From: Pseudopyrenochaeta lycopersici
Lineage: Eukaryota; Ascomycota; Dothideomycetes; Pleosporales; Pseudopyrenochaetaceae
Direction: 5' to 3'
Length of the DNA: 64,000 nucleotides
Assembly (NCBI GenBank): GCA_003313425.1
Contig: NHZP01000037.1
Coordinates: 1 to 64,000, forward strand
A program made the position numbers and the translations under genes. The notes under the pieces were generated by a model, which was not told the origin of the DNA, made no database searches, and worked only from the letters and a program-made list of their open reading frames with translations. This document shows, one piece after another, positions 1 to 11,223 of the stretch; position 1 is the stretch's first letter; every line of letters begins with the position of its first letter.

Positions 1-581
1 CCTTCACCACTATCTACACCTTTGTTAGGCCTGCAATATCTGATGGGTAGACTTACTCCAGCCGAAAAAGAAGGCTTGAAAAGGACACAGGATTTCACAG
101 AGCATAGCTCCGGTTACAACAATATCCAAAAGACCAGACCGCACACACTTGGTTTTGCCCTTGCTGACAGTCCGGTCGCCTTTCTTGTGTGGTTATATGA
201 GAAGCTTCGTGACTGGACCGACGAGTACAAATGGAACGATGACGAAACGTTGACGTGGGTTAGCATCTATCTGTTCAGCGATGCCCCAGACGCGAGCATT
301 CGTCTCTACTATGACATTGTCAATCCGACCGCTAGTGCCGCCGTGGATGGAAAGGTTGAGACTTTCATGAAGTACAACAGTGTGCCATTGGGTTTGTCGT
401 ACTTCCCGAAGGACGTCATTGTACTACCTAGTTCATGGGAAGAATGCTGGGGCCCGTAGCTTTCGAGAAATGCCACACAGAAGGCGGTCATTTTGCTGCG
501 TATGAGAAACCAGATTTGCTAGTCGCCGACGTGAGGGATTTGATCAAAAGTGTTGGTATCTCGCTCCGCAGCACGAACTAG
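1..581 (+). pseudogene. Epoxide-hydrolase-like alpha/beta hydrolase, 3' end, frameshifted
   Basis: The reading frame is open from base 1, so the 5' part lies outside the window. The first 152 codons resemble the C-terminal half of fungal epoxide hydrolases (SPVAFLVWLYEKLRDW, then a cap/lid-like stretch and YFPKDVIVLPSSW) and stop at 457-459. The family's next segment continues in another frame from 444: GPVAFEKCHTEGGHFAAYEK, holding the expected catalytic His in GGHFAA, to a stop at 579-581. The two frames meet in a GGGGCCC run at 450-455, where one missing base explains the break. The nucleophile Asp is not in the window. It is either a pseudogene or a homopolymer sequencing error; the protein identity is by motif only. 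Confidence 0.7.
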
Positions 582-1163
582 TGCAGGCCAGTTGAAAGTG
601 AAGGCAAAGGATCTGCAATTCCTCCTTTCCCTTTCGCAACGCATGCAAAAAGAAATGCAACCTAGTATGTAGTTCATAAGGACTCTATGATAATGTGGCA
701 CATCGTTTTTAGCGTTTCGATGTTTGAACATAAAGTCGCCAGCCAATGCCGATAAGGAATGGACATAGTTCACGCTACTTTACCCTGCGTAGAATGTGTT
801 CCACATGAGAGGGATTTGCGGCAAGGCCTGACACCCTTGCAGGGGCTTGCTTATTTAATCTTCATTGCATGTGAAATTCCGGGAACGAAAGGTGCTTGCC
901 GCGAACGGGAGGGTTATGCCTTACACAGCGCGCTAGAAAGCGTCTCCTCTCTTTTGGAGCCACCATAGTAAGCGATTTTATTGCCGGGGTAGGTAGGCGA
1001 GCCACTTCTCATTCCCAGGCGTCTGGAATTGTCGATAGTCGTACAAAGACTGCCACCGGAAACTCTATCAAATACGTGAATACAGTAGCGTCTTAGCTAG
1101 AGATCACTGTTAAATGCAGTATGCATGCTCAGAACATCAGAAAACGGTTGAAATAGGCAGTAC
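582..1163. other. Intergenic, no gene seen
   Basis: Only short ORFs without recognisable motifs occur here. Nothing can be supported as a gene. Confidence 0.5.
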
Positions 1164-2658
1164 TTAGACTGTTTGGAGTGCAGGAGAGGTACAAAAGCCA
1201 ACCTCTAAAGTTTTATTACCTCCTACTGCGAGACACTTGCGCGCAACGTCCTTGAAGTACTCAGGAGCGAGCACTTTACCCATGTACTCCTCCATCTCCT
1301 TGTTAGACTGCCAAACAAGCTGCACCTGGCGTTCAGCGGCAAGCTTTGAAGCTTTAGACGCGCTCTTCACGTTGTAGTGTTTAGGAAACCCTCAAGCCTC
1401 CCAAAGCAGCGCTCAATTGGGTGTAAATCAGGTGAGTAAGGAGGGTGAGGAGCGAATCGTATGTCCTCAGCTTCAAGCTCCGCAGCTAGGTACCAGCGAG
1501 CTTTTTGATAGAGGCAGACGTTATCCTGAGTAAGGTAAACAATACATCTAGGATTCTCCTCGCGTATCGTCTTGTAGTACAGAATTAGGTGCTTCTAAAA
1601 TACTTCTTCAGCGTACTAGATGGCGTCCATACCCTTTTGTTCTCTGTACTTAAAACTCTCAGGTTTGTAGAGCTGATGTGGTTGTACACAGTTTTTGAAG
1701 CCTTATCGCGACAACGCTGCTTCCCCTAACGTCTTAAGGTAGCGTTGTAATTGTCGACCTGCTTGTTTACGGCGCAGAGTTTCCTGTACTCAGGGGTCCC
1801 TAGTTTAAAACACTGTTGTTGCTGTTAACCAGCCTTCTTACTAGCTCTTCTATTTTGCTCTTCTACTTAAGTGTGTATACAAGTCCTCTTATTCTCTAAG
1901 GGTAGCACCACAACAACACACGGACGCCTTTATAGAGCATCTAGTATAGGATAATGAGGCAGTACAAATCATAAGGCTAAAATAAGGCCCTTAACAGGTA
2001 GAACGTAGTAGTTGGTATTAACGTTGCGCCCTTTTAGGCATAAATATCCTCTGCTTTCTGCCGCGGTAATTGACACCGCCAAAGGGTTTGCTAGTCTTAT
2101 TGTAGCAGATAAATACAACCTTTCTGGATCTTAAGAGACAGTGGACTGCGTACTGCTACAACAACTAGCCTGAGTGGCGTCGTCTCAACTCTATAGTGCC
2201 CTCGTATAGCAGTGTTTTCTTTAGCTGTACGCGTTGAACAATCTTGTAATTGTGCTTCTCATTGCAATAAGAGTGAGCAGTATGCTTAATTGTTGACCTG
2301 GCAAGTAAGTTGAGATCAAGCTCAGCAAGCGCTGGGCGAGCAGCTACAAAGATAGGTTGCTCAGGATGGCCGACTATTACTTTCCTTACCTTCGCGGAGG
2401 CATTAGAACTGTTTAGAGCCTCGGTTAGGCGACCAGTACACTCACACTGGTCGTAGATGGTTTGTAGAAGTTGTGCTACGTCAGTAGGATCGTTAGCTCG
2501 CTCGCCGCGCGCTTGACGACTAGCGAAGCCTCCACTGAGCTTCCGCTGGTAATGGCAGCCTCTATATCGCTAATGCTGTAGCCAGCGATCTTAGGGAGGG
2601 CAATAATAGCACCTTAGAGGGCGGGCGAGTAATTGGTGTTGTTGGTAAGTCGCGGCAT
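1164..2658 (-). pseudogene. Tc1/mariner-type transposase relic
   Basis: Read on the minus strand, a start-like MPRLTNNTNYSPAL at 2658 is followed by a helix-turn-helix-like N-terminal region, then the DDE core signatures QDNVCLYQKARWYLAAEL and PYSPDLHPIERCF. It ends with a 68-codon open stretch (1164-1370) resembling the usual mariner C-terminus (NKEMEEYMGKVLAPEYFKDV). Many in-frame stops and frame changes separate these pieces, so no protein can be made. Convincing terminal inverted repeats were not found. The abundance of TAG and TAA suggests repeat-induced point mutation, an inference. Confidence 0.75.
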
Positions 2659-3888
2659 AAGGTGGTGTCTTTAAGTACGTTATAAAGTTAAGGTCATTTT
2701 TTGAAGTTGAGATACTTGAGATCGAGGCTCAAACAAGGTTAGAGTTTACCTATAAGATTATAGGCTCTTATTGGCTGGAAACTATGCGCTAGTCTAAATT
2801 TAGGTACGCTGAGAGTGTGCTAGTAATTTGCGCGCGGGGCACCTCGTATTTGATCTAGAGTTTCCGACTGCACCCTTTGTATTAAAGTTTAAACCAAGGG
2901 TGGGTCCTTTCTGGCCGATGACTTGTCAATCCGGCATCTACACCTACAACCACATAAGCGGGGAAGACGGGACAATTGGCCCGTGGAGCACTATAAGCAT
3001 CGGTATAGGCCCATTTTTGTTATTTTATTTCCTTAGCGGTGTTTTCCGGGAGGATACTTATATCCATCTCATCTTAGTTTAGCGTTAATTGCTTTATTGG
3101 CGCCATCACTCGTATAGGGGCCGGGCCACGGCCTGCGCACGGGCCAGGAACTCCTTCAATTTACGTCAGGTTAATAATGGGTTCCCAATTTCACGGTTCG
3201 AACGGTCGGTCAAGGAGAAGGATTGGAGAATCCCAAGTGCCCGGTAACCAATGCCGGTGCCGCGCCCAAAGAACATATCACTACGATGACTGGTGATTTT
3301 CCGGTTGGTTACGACAAGCTCTCCGTTCTCCTCACTTGCCCTACTAAATCTGTGCTGCCATCCACCATTGATTAATTTGCGGCATCTGGCAGCGGTAAAT
3401 TCCAAAATGTCCAACAAAAACCCTGAATTCCACTTTGCGCATAACAGGTGAGGTTCCAATGACAGGCCGATCAACGATAAACCTTGAGATTGAGTGGTAG
3501 AGGAGAGGATAGGCTTCGTCTCACCTAACGTGTTTAGTTACGGTGACATCCTCAAAAGGGGTGGGTGAGAGTATGTTTCTGCATACTGTACCACACCTCG
3601 ATCACACCACCAGATCTTGCTGTGGCTTATGGCAATCCCTGAAACTCGCTGGTGAGCTGGAGGGAGGCTGCTGTGGCGATTGGAGCGGCGAAGGCGGCAT
3701 TAATTCTTTTTTTGCCTCAAAGAGCGAACTGCAGACGGCCTAGTTCTGAGTATGACGAATCACAATAGAAAAAGAAGACTACAGCTCTAACAACGGCGGT
3801 TGCCATCGAAACCCCACAGGGCATTAATACCTGAGCTGATCTTTGAAAATTGAAAATGGAACGTTAACGCTCATAACTGACGGCTAGA
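2659..3888. other. Intergenic, probably old repeat debris
   Basis: Two ORFs of about 84 (+, 2828-3082) and 102 (-, 3166-3474) codons lack any family signature or credible start. The first 150 bases may be the 5' flank of the degraded mariner. I see no supportable gene. Confidence 0.4.
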
Positions 3889-4686
3889 ATGGAATTCATC
3901 CACAACTATATCGCTGCCTCTGTTGGTGCGGGGATAGTCATCTTTCTTGAGTCTGAATATTCAGCATGGAGATTATTCCAACGACGGCAAACTTTGTTTT
4001 TCTACGTATGTCAAATAGCCATCTTATCAAGCGCCTTATTCAACGCCATATCTGCGTATGCCTATTTCACACCGGCCATGGAGATAGTGCCGCTTTACAC
4101 CGTCAACACGATAGTCGAAATCCTCATGGTCGTGAGCTACCCGACAATGATCTTGTTACGACTACGGCTTATATATCACCTACATCTGTTTGTTCTATGC
4201 GCGCCTACGCTACAGGGCATTCTGTGGTTGGTGTTAGGCATTTATCAAACAAAATTCGCCTTGACAAAGGATCAGCATTTCTATCGCGTTGCATACATTT
4301 TGCAATTGACAGGAATAGTCATATTGATGGTGCAAGACGTCATCATCAATGTCTTTTTTATTATGGTGGCTCGAAAAAACTTTTCGGACGTTATCCATAT
4401 CAGAACTATCATTGTCATTAACATGACAGTGATTTTACTTCAGATAGCGTCAGTCGCATTAACATTCTTGTTCTATTATATCGATGACAGCGCCTTGAAG
4501 GCTATTCCAGTAATTGAGCCGATTAAAGTTAGGTTAGAAATAATAATTCTGGCCTACATCGCTCAATCCTGCCGTACAGGACGGCGATCCTCAGCAGCCC
4601 AGCAGCAGCTTTCGATCGGAGCTGTGCCACTTGTGGCGGACCCGGTACCCTCCATCCCTCTCCCAACCGCAACACAACATCACTAA
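3889..4686 (+). CDS. Hypothetical seven-TM integral membrane protein
   Basis: A 265-codon uninterrupted ORF begins at an ATG. Hydrophobic spans lie near residues 7-22, 34-59, 65-92, 100-121, 133-160, 171-196 and 208-228, giving about seven membrane helices with short loops. A polar tail rich in Ala, Pro and Gln follows (about residues 229-265). The topology resembles the many lineage-specific fungal seven-helix proteins, but no rhodopsin lysine motif, GPCR signature or transporter motif is apparent. I do not recognise the family. No intron is needed. Function unknown. Confidence 0.65.
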   Translation: MEFIHNYIAASVGAGIVIFLESEYSAWRLFQRRQTLFFYVCQIAILSSALFNAISAYAYFTPAMEIVPLYTVNTIVEILMVVSYPTMILLRLRLIYHLHLFVLCAPTLQGILWLVLGIYQTKFALTKDQHFYRVAYILQLTGIVILMVQDVIINVFFIMVARKNFSDVIHIRTIIVINMTVILLQIASVALTFLFYYIDDSALKAIPVIEPIKVRLEIIILAYIAQSCRTGRRSSAAQQQLSIGAVPLVADPVPSIPLPTATQHH

Positions 4687-4854
4687 CAAAAATCAGGTAA
4701 CAAAGGCCTTAGAAAAGTCCATGCCAAGTTCAACAAACTCTTGGGCAAAAATGAACTCACGTATGTCCATCCCCTACCTACCCACAAAGAAACTCTCTCT
4801 CCTAGCAAAGCACTAGACCCATCTGTTCTCTCTGTACAACAAAAGATCAATTAA

Positions 4855-5167
4855 ATTAACTGCACCAGCGTCGACCTAGGATGGTGCGCTATCGGCGCAG
4901 GTAAAGGTCTCGTCTTTGGATTATGCAACGATGCTAGCTACAGACAGGTCAGTCCCTCCTCCCTCTCCCTTGCCGCTCGCCTGTACATTTCCCTTACTAA
5001 TAAGTTTCAGACCTAGACTGCATTGCGCGCGGATGGGTGATCAAGGAGAACCCAAAGTAAGGTTCGCAGCGCACGAATGGACTGCGCTGAATAGGAAGTA
5101 CTATTCCTTTGGTTGGGAGAAAGACAGTGACCTCTTTTGGAAAAAGAATATCAGGCGTTGGGGGTGA
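4855..5167 (+). other. Possible short gene remnant with one intron
   Basis: A 29-codon open stretch at 4861-4947 (DLGWCAIGAGKGLVFGLCND) ends at a GTCAGT donor-like site, and a TTTCAG acceptor-like site occurs at about 5010. The downstream frame either stops at once or continues as KYYSFGWEKDSDLFWKKN to 5167, but the frames do not join cleanly. This may be a decayed small gene; no family was recognised. Confidence 0.2.
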
Positions 5168-5484
5168 ATGCGGGTTGGGGTTGAAGATGAGGTTCGAAGT
5201 TGAGTTTTATATGTGGTGGTTAGTGCTGAATATTGTCATTTATTTACCTTAGCCCTCAGCTGCTTACAGTCAGACATAGTAATACTAGTATATCAGTTCT
5301 AAATGCCTATCATAATATACTAATATTACTGAAATCCGTATACTAGTATACTAGTATATTATTTCTAATATCCTAATGTCTTTAGCATTTTCTAGTGTCT
5401 AGCTACAGGAGACAAATTGCTGTACAAATTGCGATTAAATTAATTAACCTCTACACTACTATACTACGTCGATATTATGGTCGT
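5168..5484. other. AT-rich spacer
   Basis: Contains several short palindromic ACTAGTATA-type stretches around 5280-5370 and no ORF of note. Confidence 0.4.
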
Positions 5485-5820
5485 TGTCAGATTCAAGGAC
5501 TATTTTGGCTTGATCTTTGATGAATTTTGATGATGAACGTGGTTGATTTGATTTTCGTGTTCTCTCCCCTCCTTTCTATCAGTGCTTTGCTTCCGGAGTG
5601 TCACGGTAACCACCGTGGTTCCCGCAACACCTGAATTGGCTAGTCCTGTCGAGGTCTGAGCTCGAGCACAGGCCTAGCCCCTGAGTATTCTTCTGCACCT
5701 GAGTTTCTGTTCTCTTCTCTTCTTTACGCAACGTCTTGTATTACACCTGAGATTGTACGTAGTATAATAATCAAGCTATTAGTTAAGCGTTGAAATCCCT
5801 ACTCGTAGCCTCTCGTGACA
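5485..5820 (+). repeat. Candidate solo LTR (336 bp)
   Basis: Starts TGTCAGATTCAAGG and ends CGTGACA, giving the inverted termini TGTCA/TGACA. The first 60 bases closely match the start of the solo LTR at 40330. Flanking five bases (GTCGT and CTAAG) do not match, so no target duplication supports the boundary and the 3' limit is tentative. Confidence 0.5.
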
Positions 5821-5825
5821 CTAAG

Positions 5826-5963
5826 GTTCTTAACTACCTTAATAACCTTAACAACCTTAACAACCTTAACAACCTTAACAACCTTAACAACCTTAACAAC
5901 CTTAACAACCTTAACTACCTTAACTACCTTAACAACCTTAACTACCTTAACAACCTTAACTAC
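5826..5963 (+). repeat. 9-bp minisatellite (AACAACCTT)n
   Basis: About 14 tandem copies of a 9-base unit, with some AACTACCTT variants. It directly abuts the left LTR of the copia element. The resulting Leu-Asn-Asn ORF is a by-product of the repeat. Confidence 0.9.
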
Positions 5964-6138
5964 TGTCAGAATTTAATGAATCTTTTTGGTCATGATCGTG
6001 GATGAGAATTGATTGTCCTGTTCGTTGGTTCTATTCTCTCTCCTTTTAAACACAGACCTGATACATCGATGATACATAGGTGATACCGTCCACGATGCAG
6101 TATTCGTATACTTCAGTTTTTATGCCTCTTATCTGACA
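5964..6138 (-). repeat. 3' LTR of the copia element
   Basis: It is 175 bp and pairs with the LTR at 11049-11223. The two differ at GATGAG/GATCAG and at CCGTCC/CCGTAC. Confidence 0.95.
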
Positions 6139-6149
6139 CACCCCCTCAG
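6139..6149 (-). promoter_or_regulatory. Polypurine tract
   Basis: On the minus strand CTGAGGGGGTG sits immediately inside the 3' LTR, the expected plus-strand priming site for reverse transcription. Confidence 0.6.
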
Positions 6150-6186
6150 CTTAGAGTGATCTTCTAAGCTGTCACAAACTTATATC

Positions 6187-9100
6187 TTATGCGATTGTCA
6201 GATCCTCTATTTGAGTCTGTATGTCTTCGAGTTTTAACTCTTTTGCTAAGACCGGTTTCTTGTTTACCAGTCCTAATTGATTAAGAAAGTTCTCCCATTT
6301 GTTTGAGGGCAGCGCTTTGGTAAGTCCGTCTGCTAGCATTTGCGAGGACTCTACGTATTTGACTTGAATTCGTCCCAGCAATGCTTCTTGTCGTAGCCAG
6401 TGGTTGTGGATGTCTACATGTCGAAGTTTGGTTCGAAGTTTTGCAATCTCTTCCGTAACAAGTCGAATTGTCTGTGTATTGTCGCATTGAATTGTAATAG
6501 TCGACTCCGGCAATGATATCTGGAGCTCCTTGAGAAGTCGCGAGGTAAAGATAGCTTCCTTTGCTACTTGGGAGAGTGCGAGCAGTTCTGCTTCAGTCGT
6601 TGAGGTAGTGACCGTGCCCTGTTTACTTGCTCTCCAGGTAACAAGACCACCGAATAGCTTAATCACATAACCTTGCGAACTCTTTCTATCGACTGTATTA
6701 TCGCCAAATGATGCGTCGCTGGCTACTTCAAGCTTGTTGCCTCCTCCCAATTGGAGTGCTCTTGATTTTGTCGCTGCAAGGTAGAGCAGGACTCTGTCAG
6801 CAGCCTCCTGATGCTCCGTGCCAGGGTTGACGAGGAAGCGTGCAAGGCGCGATGTTGCGAAGGCTATATCTGGTCGTGTTGTAACGGCGGCAAATAGTAA
6901 GGAACCAATCTTACGCTGGTATTTGTTGACTTCTGAAGGTGATGCTAATCCCTCGCGTGGCTGGAGTTCAACGCTTGCCATTGGGGTATCATGTCGGACA
7001 TCTTTCCTATCTGCAAGTCTGCTAATTTTGTCGGCATAGGCCAACTGGGAGAGTTGAATTAATCGTTGTTCTCGGTCTCTGATAACTTCAACGCCAAGGA
7101 ACCATTGCAGGTCTTCTCCACCTGTGAAGGTGTATCTTTCTTGAAGAGCCTTGATAGCTTGTTGAGCTTCTACCTCCTTCTTCTGGTGATAGGCTAAGAT
7201 AATGTCATCGACGTAAAAGAAGATGATAATGCCATCCTTGATCATGCAGCAGGCCTCATGTGGCACTTGTTTGAAGCCTAGTTTGGCGAGGGTTGAGACG
7301 AATTCTTTCTGCCATAGGAGCGGTGAAATTCGAAGACCGTAAAGTGCCTTTTCAAGCTTAAGGATCGTTCCCGGCTTCTGGTATCCTCGTGGCATTCTCA
7401 TGTAGATTTCTCTATCTATGGTTGCATGCACGAATGCGTTAGTAACGTCGTACTGTTTGAGTTCAAGGTTGAACTTGGCAGCGATTGCCATGAGCATTCG
7501 AAAAGACCTGCTGGCTAAAGTGGCTGCGTATGTGTCTTGTGACGTGATGTTTCGTTGCTGATCGCCGCGAACGACCAGTCGTGCTTTGCATTTAATAAGG
7601 CGATGGTGTTTGTCCAATTTGTAAGTATACACCCACATGCAGTCTAATATTTGGTGACCTTTCCGTTTGATGGGAGTGATTGGCACTTCAGCCCAGGACT
7701 TCATTTGTTCATGGCTCCTTAGGTGTTCTCGTTCTGCTTCCTTGAACATTTCGTACAGAGGATGATCTTCAAGCTTTGAGTAAGTCGTCGGCAGAGGTGG
7801 CAATTGGTTTCGGTGAGGCTTCACCCCCTTTGCCAGCATTCTCTTCAGCTGTGCCTTGTCAATGAGCTTGCCTTCGTGTTCCCCTACGTGCCCTGCTTGA
7901 GTGCCGGCCATAAATGCTACTGCCCATGGTTCTGTTTTTGACGAGCCCTGTGTCGTCATGCTATTAGCTTCAAGTTCGTCGGTCCACGCCTGGCTAAGGA
8001 GAGCTACAGGTGGCGGAGTGTCTGGCGGCGTTGGGTATGAGTCCATCGCTTTTCTACTTCGGCAACCTCTTGACTTTTGACCTTGTGGACTTGAACTCTC
8101 TCCCATTATTGTATCGTCTTCGTAGAACGACCCAGTCTCAGGCTGTTTCTGTCGCGGTGGTGTAGGCAGTTCAATCGTTTTCACCCACGTTGCAATCTCC
8201 TGTAGGGTGTTGTGCATAAGGTTGTCCATGAGGTCTTCCGTTTTGCCGCTGAACACTACGCTTTCGTCGAAGACTACGTCTCTTGTGCTGATGACTTTAG
8301 CTAGTGACGGGATCCAAACTCGGTAGATGTTTGTAGATTGATAGCCAATAAGATAGCCAATCCAGGCCTTTGGATCCAAGCGTTGCAGTCGCGACTTTCC
8401 TCGGTGGGTATCGTCGGTCATTGCAAATGCCTTGCAGCCATATGCTTTAAGATGAGCTTGGTTTGGTTTCCGTGGTCCAGTGACGATACCATTCATAGCA
8501 GCGACTCTTGTGAAGAATACCTCGTATGGGCTTTTCCAGCGGTTTGAGTAGTTCGGCGTTCTATTGTAAAGGTATACTGCCGCTCTTGTGGTTTCTGGCC
8601 ATAGTTCCCAGGGAAGATTAGCATCCAGTCGTATCGTGCGTGCCTTTTCTTTTATCACACCCCCTGAGCGTTCTCCCCCGCCATTCTGTGATTGGGTATC
8701 AGGAGCAGAAGGCTCGACCTTTATGCCTTTGGACGTGCACCATCTCTTAACTTCTGGCTTGACGGTCACTATCTCGTTGTCCGTCTCAATAACTTTTACA
8801 GAAATATTGAACTGCGTATATAGGAAGCAAGTGAAATTATCCAGTAATCGAATAATAGATCGTGCTGGTCTGTTGTCGGTAAAGTAGAAATCCCAGTTAT
8901 ATGCCGAGAATCGGTCATTGATAAGCATTTGGCTCTTTTCCTTTGAGTAGCTCCCGACTTCGTAGTCGTGAAAGTCGATCGCGATTCGTTCTCCCGGCCC
9001 TTCTTCGCTCAGTCGAGGTTCTCTGCGGATCCTGCGCTTTGATTTGGCTCTCCCACATGCGTCGCACTCGACTGTAGTGACGTCTTTGATGCGCACCCCC

Positions 9101-9688
9101 TCAGATTGTTGGACGAGGTGTTCGATCACTGCGGGCCCTGGATGCCCTAGGCGCTTGTGCCATAGTATCGCACTTGCTCTTTGTGGCGACCGCTTGGTTC
9201 GAGAGTTGAATCGGGTGTGAAAGGCACTGTCGTTTTGCATCTGATTGCTGGAGTACCCATTGGTTGTGTGCTTCCGTCAGGTATGCGATGATGGAGTTGT
9301 CCCATCTCTTTAACGACGTAGGTTCATTCTTATTATCCCACCAAATTCCTTGCCGTCTGAGTAGTCTAAATGAGACGAGGTTGCATAGAATCTCCGGGCA
9401 GAAGGCAACGTTCTCTAATCGGAGTATCTCTGTGCCATATGGTGACTTGACTTTGATATGTACGGTGCCATACCCTTTAATCCATATTCGTGCGTCGCCT
9501 GTCCACACGCAGTCACCGGGGATAGGTGGACGGAGGTGAGTTAGGCGTTGCGCCATGTTGCAGATGTGTATTGTCGCGCCCGAATCGAGGATGAATGCAT
9601 TCTTTAGCGGATACGGTTGGTTCTTCATTGAGAACACTGACGCGGTATACGCGGCTTCGATTGTTGATATAACTCTTCCTTCTAGTCA
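6187..9688 (-). pseudogene. pol: Copia pol: protease, integrase, RT, RNase H (one frameshift)
   Basis: Downstream of the gag stop the same frame runs into an aspartic protease (ILDSGATIHICN). Near 9240 the frame changes, and a 1017-codon ORF encodes the rest. It has the integrase zinc-binding His/Cys region (HKRLGHPG, CDACGRAK), the integrase acidic triad context (AIDFHDY, IETDNE, SQNGGGERSGG), the reverse transcriptase (QYDVTNAFVHA, FFYVDDI) and RNase H (ASDASFGDN, TTEAELLA). It ends at 6187. All domains look intact, so the single frame change between protease and integrase is the main visible defect, perhaps a recent mutation or a sequencing error. Family assignment is secure. Confidence 0.93.
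9683..9688 (-). promoter_or_regulatory. UGA-CUA stop between gag and pol: candidate readthrough site
   Basis: gag ends GAT TGA CTA GAA, and pol continues in the same frame without another start until a Met 17 codons on. UGA followed by CUA(G) is the best known leaky stop context in eukaryotes, so readthrough is a natural way to make Gag-Pol here. Function is inferred from context, not shown. Confidence 0.6.
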
Positions 9689-11011
9689 ATCTTTTAAGAC
9701 TTCGGGTGTTGGTGTTTGCGAATTCTTAATCAGCGGCGTCTTTGATCGTTGGCGCTTTGAGTCTAATAATTTGATTAGCTCTGGGTCATACTTTCTTTTG
9801 TACTCAACGAGTTTGGCTATCCTTGAATCCGGTGTAAACCACGCAGGTGCCCTATCTTCGTTTAGATAGAAACAATCGAAAAGATTGTGGCGCTGTTCAC
9901 AAGCATGGCATGTTGTGCCTTCGACTGCCGCCGTATCCTCCAGAGAGGAATGCTTGGATCTGGTGCTGCTTTGCCCAAATTTGCGTTTTCCCCGTGTTCT
10001 ACCACGGTTCTTGCCCCGTAAGGCTGATGATGCTTCTTCAGCTACACCGGAGGCGTCCCTCTGTGCGCCCTGGTCGGATTCACCGCCAGCGGGGTATGCA
10101 GCGTCTCCAGCAGCGAAAGCGCTCTTCTGCTTGCCCTTTTGTGGGTAGGAGCGGCTCATATGCTCCCGGAAGAGTTTCATCATTTCTTTTCTGTCATGGT
10201 CTGGGTCACCTCTGGCCACCTGGCTAGAGAAGGCAGTCACCCACATAGGTGCTACCTTTTCCACTGCCGACAAGAAATCTTCTATAATGTCGTCATTATG
10301 TTGTACCTCCGCGACTCCTTCGGTCTCAGCGTCAGTTGCTGCTCGATCGTATTCGGCAAGCCAGATATCCCAGTTTACTGGGGTCCTCATTGGCTTCAAT
10401 GCATTGTGATATCTTGTTCGTGCTCGTTGGCGTTCTTCGAGTGGGTTGATTCCTACTGTCCTTCGGATATCAATAATCCATCGGCGAATCGTGGTACCAG
10501 GGAGGCAGCAGTTGCGCTGAATGTGCGCTGATACTGTGCTCTGAATGTGCGTTGCAAGTAACCGATAGTTAGCCCGTTCTCTGTCGTATTTCTTCTCGTC
10601 GATCTTGTAGGCTTCGAGCTGTACCTTGTAGTCGTCTCGATCGGCCTTGTATGTTTCCTGGCTTTCAGGTGATAAGTCCGATAGTTTCGTCGGTGTAGCT
10701 GGAGTTGCATCGGTTCGGGACGGGTTTGATCTTGTTGGCTGGCTTGATGATCCAACCCGGTTACCCCGAGAGTTTGACGACGCGCTGGGTGCCGGTCGTT
10801 GGGCTACAGCCGGTACGTAGTCAGCTAATCGTGGTAGGACTGGGGGGATCGGTTCCAGCAAAGGTTCTCTAGTTCCATCAGGGTCTGCGATTGCCCATAC
10901 GTCGTGGAACTCTGCTTTTGCTTTGAGTTGTAGTAACCATGGCGTGTAGTTCGTGTAGTCGGTGAGGATGATCGTAGCGTCGCGTACGCCGGTAATATTT
11001 GCGTGAGACAT
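9686..11011 (-). CDS. gag: Copia Gag polyprotein
   Basis: A 441-codon ORF starts with ATG 37 bases inside the 5' LTR. The N-terminus (YTNYTPWLLQLKAKAEFHDVW) matches the copia Gag start in which an LxG/NYxxW motif precedes the capsid-like helices. A Pro/Ser-rich linker (about residues 60-105), a helical region, a basic segment (RGKNRGRTRGKRKFG) and a zinc-knuckle-like C-x2-C-x3-H-x4-C follow at about residue 375. It would coat the RNA in virus-like particles. The ORF is uninterrupted and ends at the UGA discussed separately. Confidence 0.88.
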   Translation of the reverse strand: MSHANITGVRDATIILTDYTNYTPWLLQLKAKAEFHDVWAIADPDGTREPLLEPIPPVLPRLADYVPAVAQRPAPSASSNSRGNRVGSSSQPTRSNPSRTDATPATPTKLSDLSPESQETYKADRDDYKVQLEAYKIDEKKYDRERANYRLLATHIQSTVSAHIQRNCCLPGTTIRRWIIDIRRTVGINPLEERQRARTRYHNALKPMRTPVNWDIWLAEYDRAATDAETEGVAEVQHNDDIIEDFLSAVEKVAPMWVTAFSSQVARGDPDHDRKEMMKLFREHMSRSYPQKGKQKSAFAAGDAAYPAGGESDQGAQRDASGVAEEASSALRGKNRGRTRGKRKFGQSSTRSKHSSLEDTAAVEGTTCHACEQRHNLFDCFYLNEDRAPAWFTPDSRIAKLVEYKRKYDPELIKLLDSKRQRSKTPLIKNSQTPTPEVLKD

Positions 11012-11048
11012 GGTCCTCGCTCGTTATAGGGTCAGTGAGACTCTTAAT

Positions 11049-11223
11049 TGTCAGAATTTAATGAATCTTTTTGGTCATGATCGTGGATCAGAATTGATTG
11101 TCCTGTTCGTTGGTTCTATTCTCTCTCCTTTTAAACACAGACCTGATACATCGATGATACATAGGTGATACCGTACACGATGCAGTATTCGTATACTTCA
11201 GTTTTTATGCCTCTTATCTGACA
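11049..11223 (-). repeat. 5' LTR of the copia element
   Basis: It is 175 bp and nearly identical to 5964-6138. Its outer edge sits inside the ACP-coding part of the polyketide synthase remnant. An obvious initiator-tRNA primer site is not visible next to it. Confidence 0.95.

Larger units (their letters stand above)
5964..11223 (-). mobile_element. Ty1/copia LTR retrotransposon, near-complete
   Basis: Two direct 175-bp LTRs (5964-6138 and 11049-11223), both TGTCAGA...TCTGACA in outline, differ at only two positions I can see. They enclose gag, then protease, integrase, reverse transcriptase and RNase H on the minus strand; the integrase-before-RT order is diagnostic of Ty1/copia. A purine-rich tract lies just inside the 3' LTR. 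The few LTR differences imply recent insertion, yet the flanks ACTAC and GTTCC are not a target duplication. A frameshift in pol near 9240 probably disables this copy. Confidence 0.95.

Noticed and set aside
5790..6005. Leu-Asn-rich 71-codon ORF
   Set aside because: Translation of the 9-bp minisatellite into the LTR.
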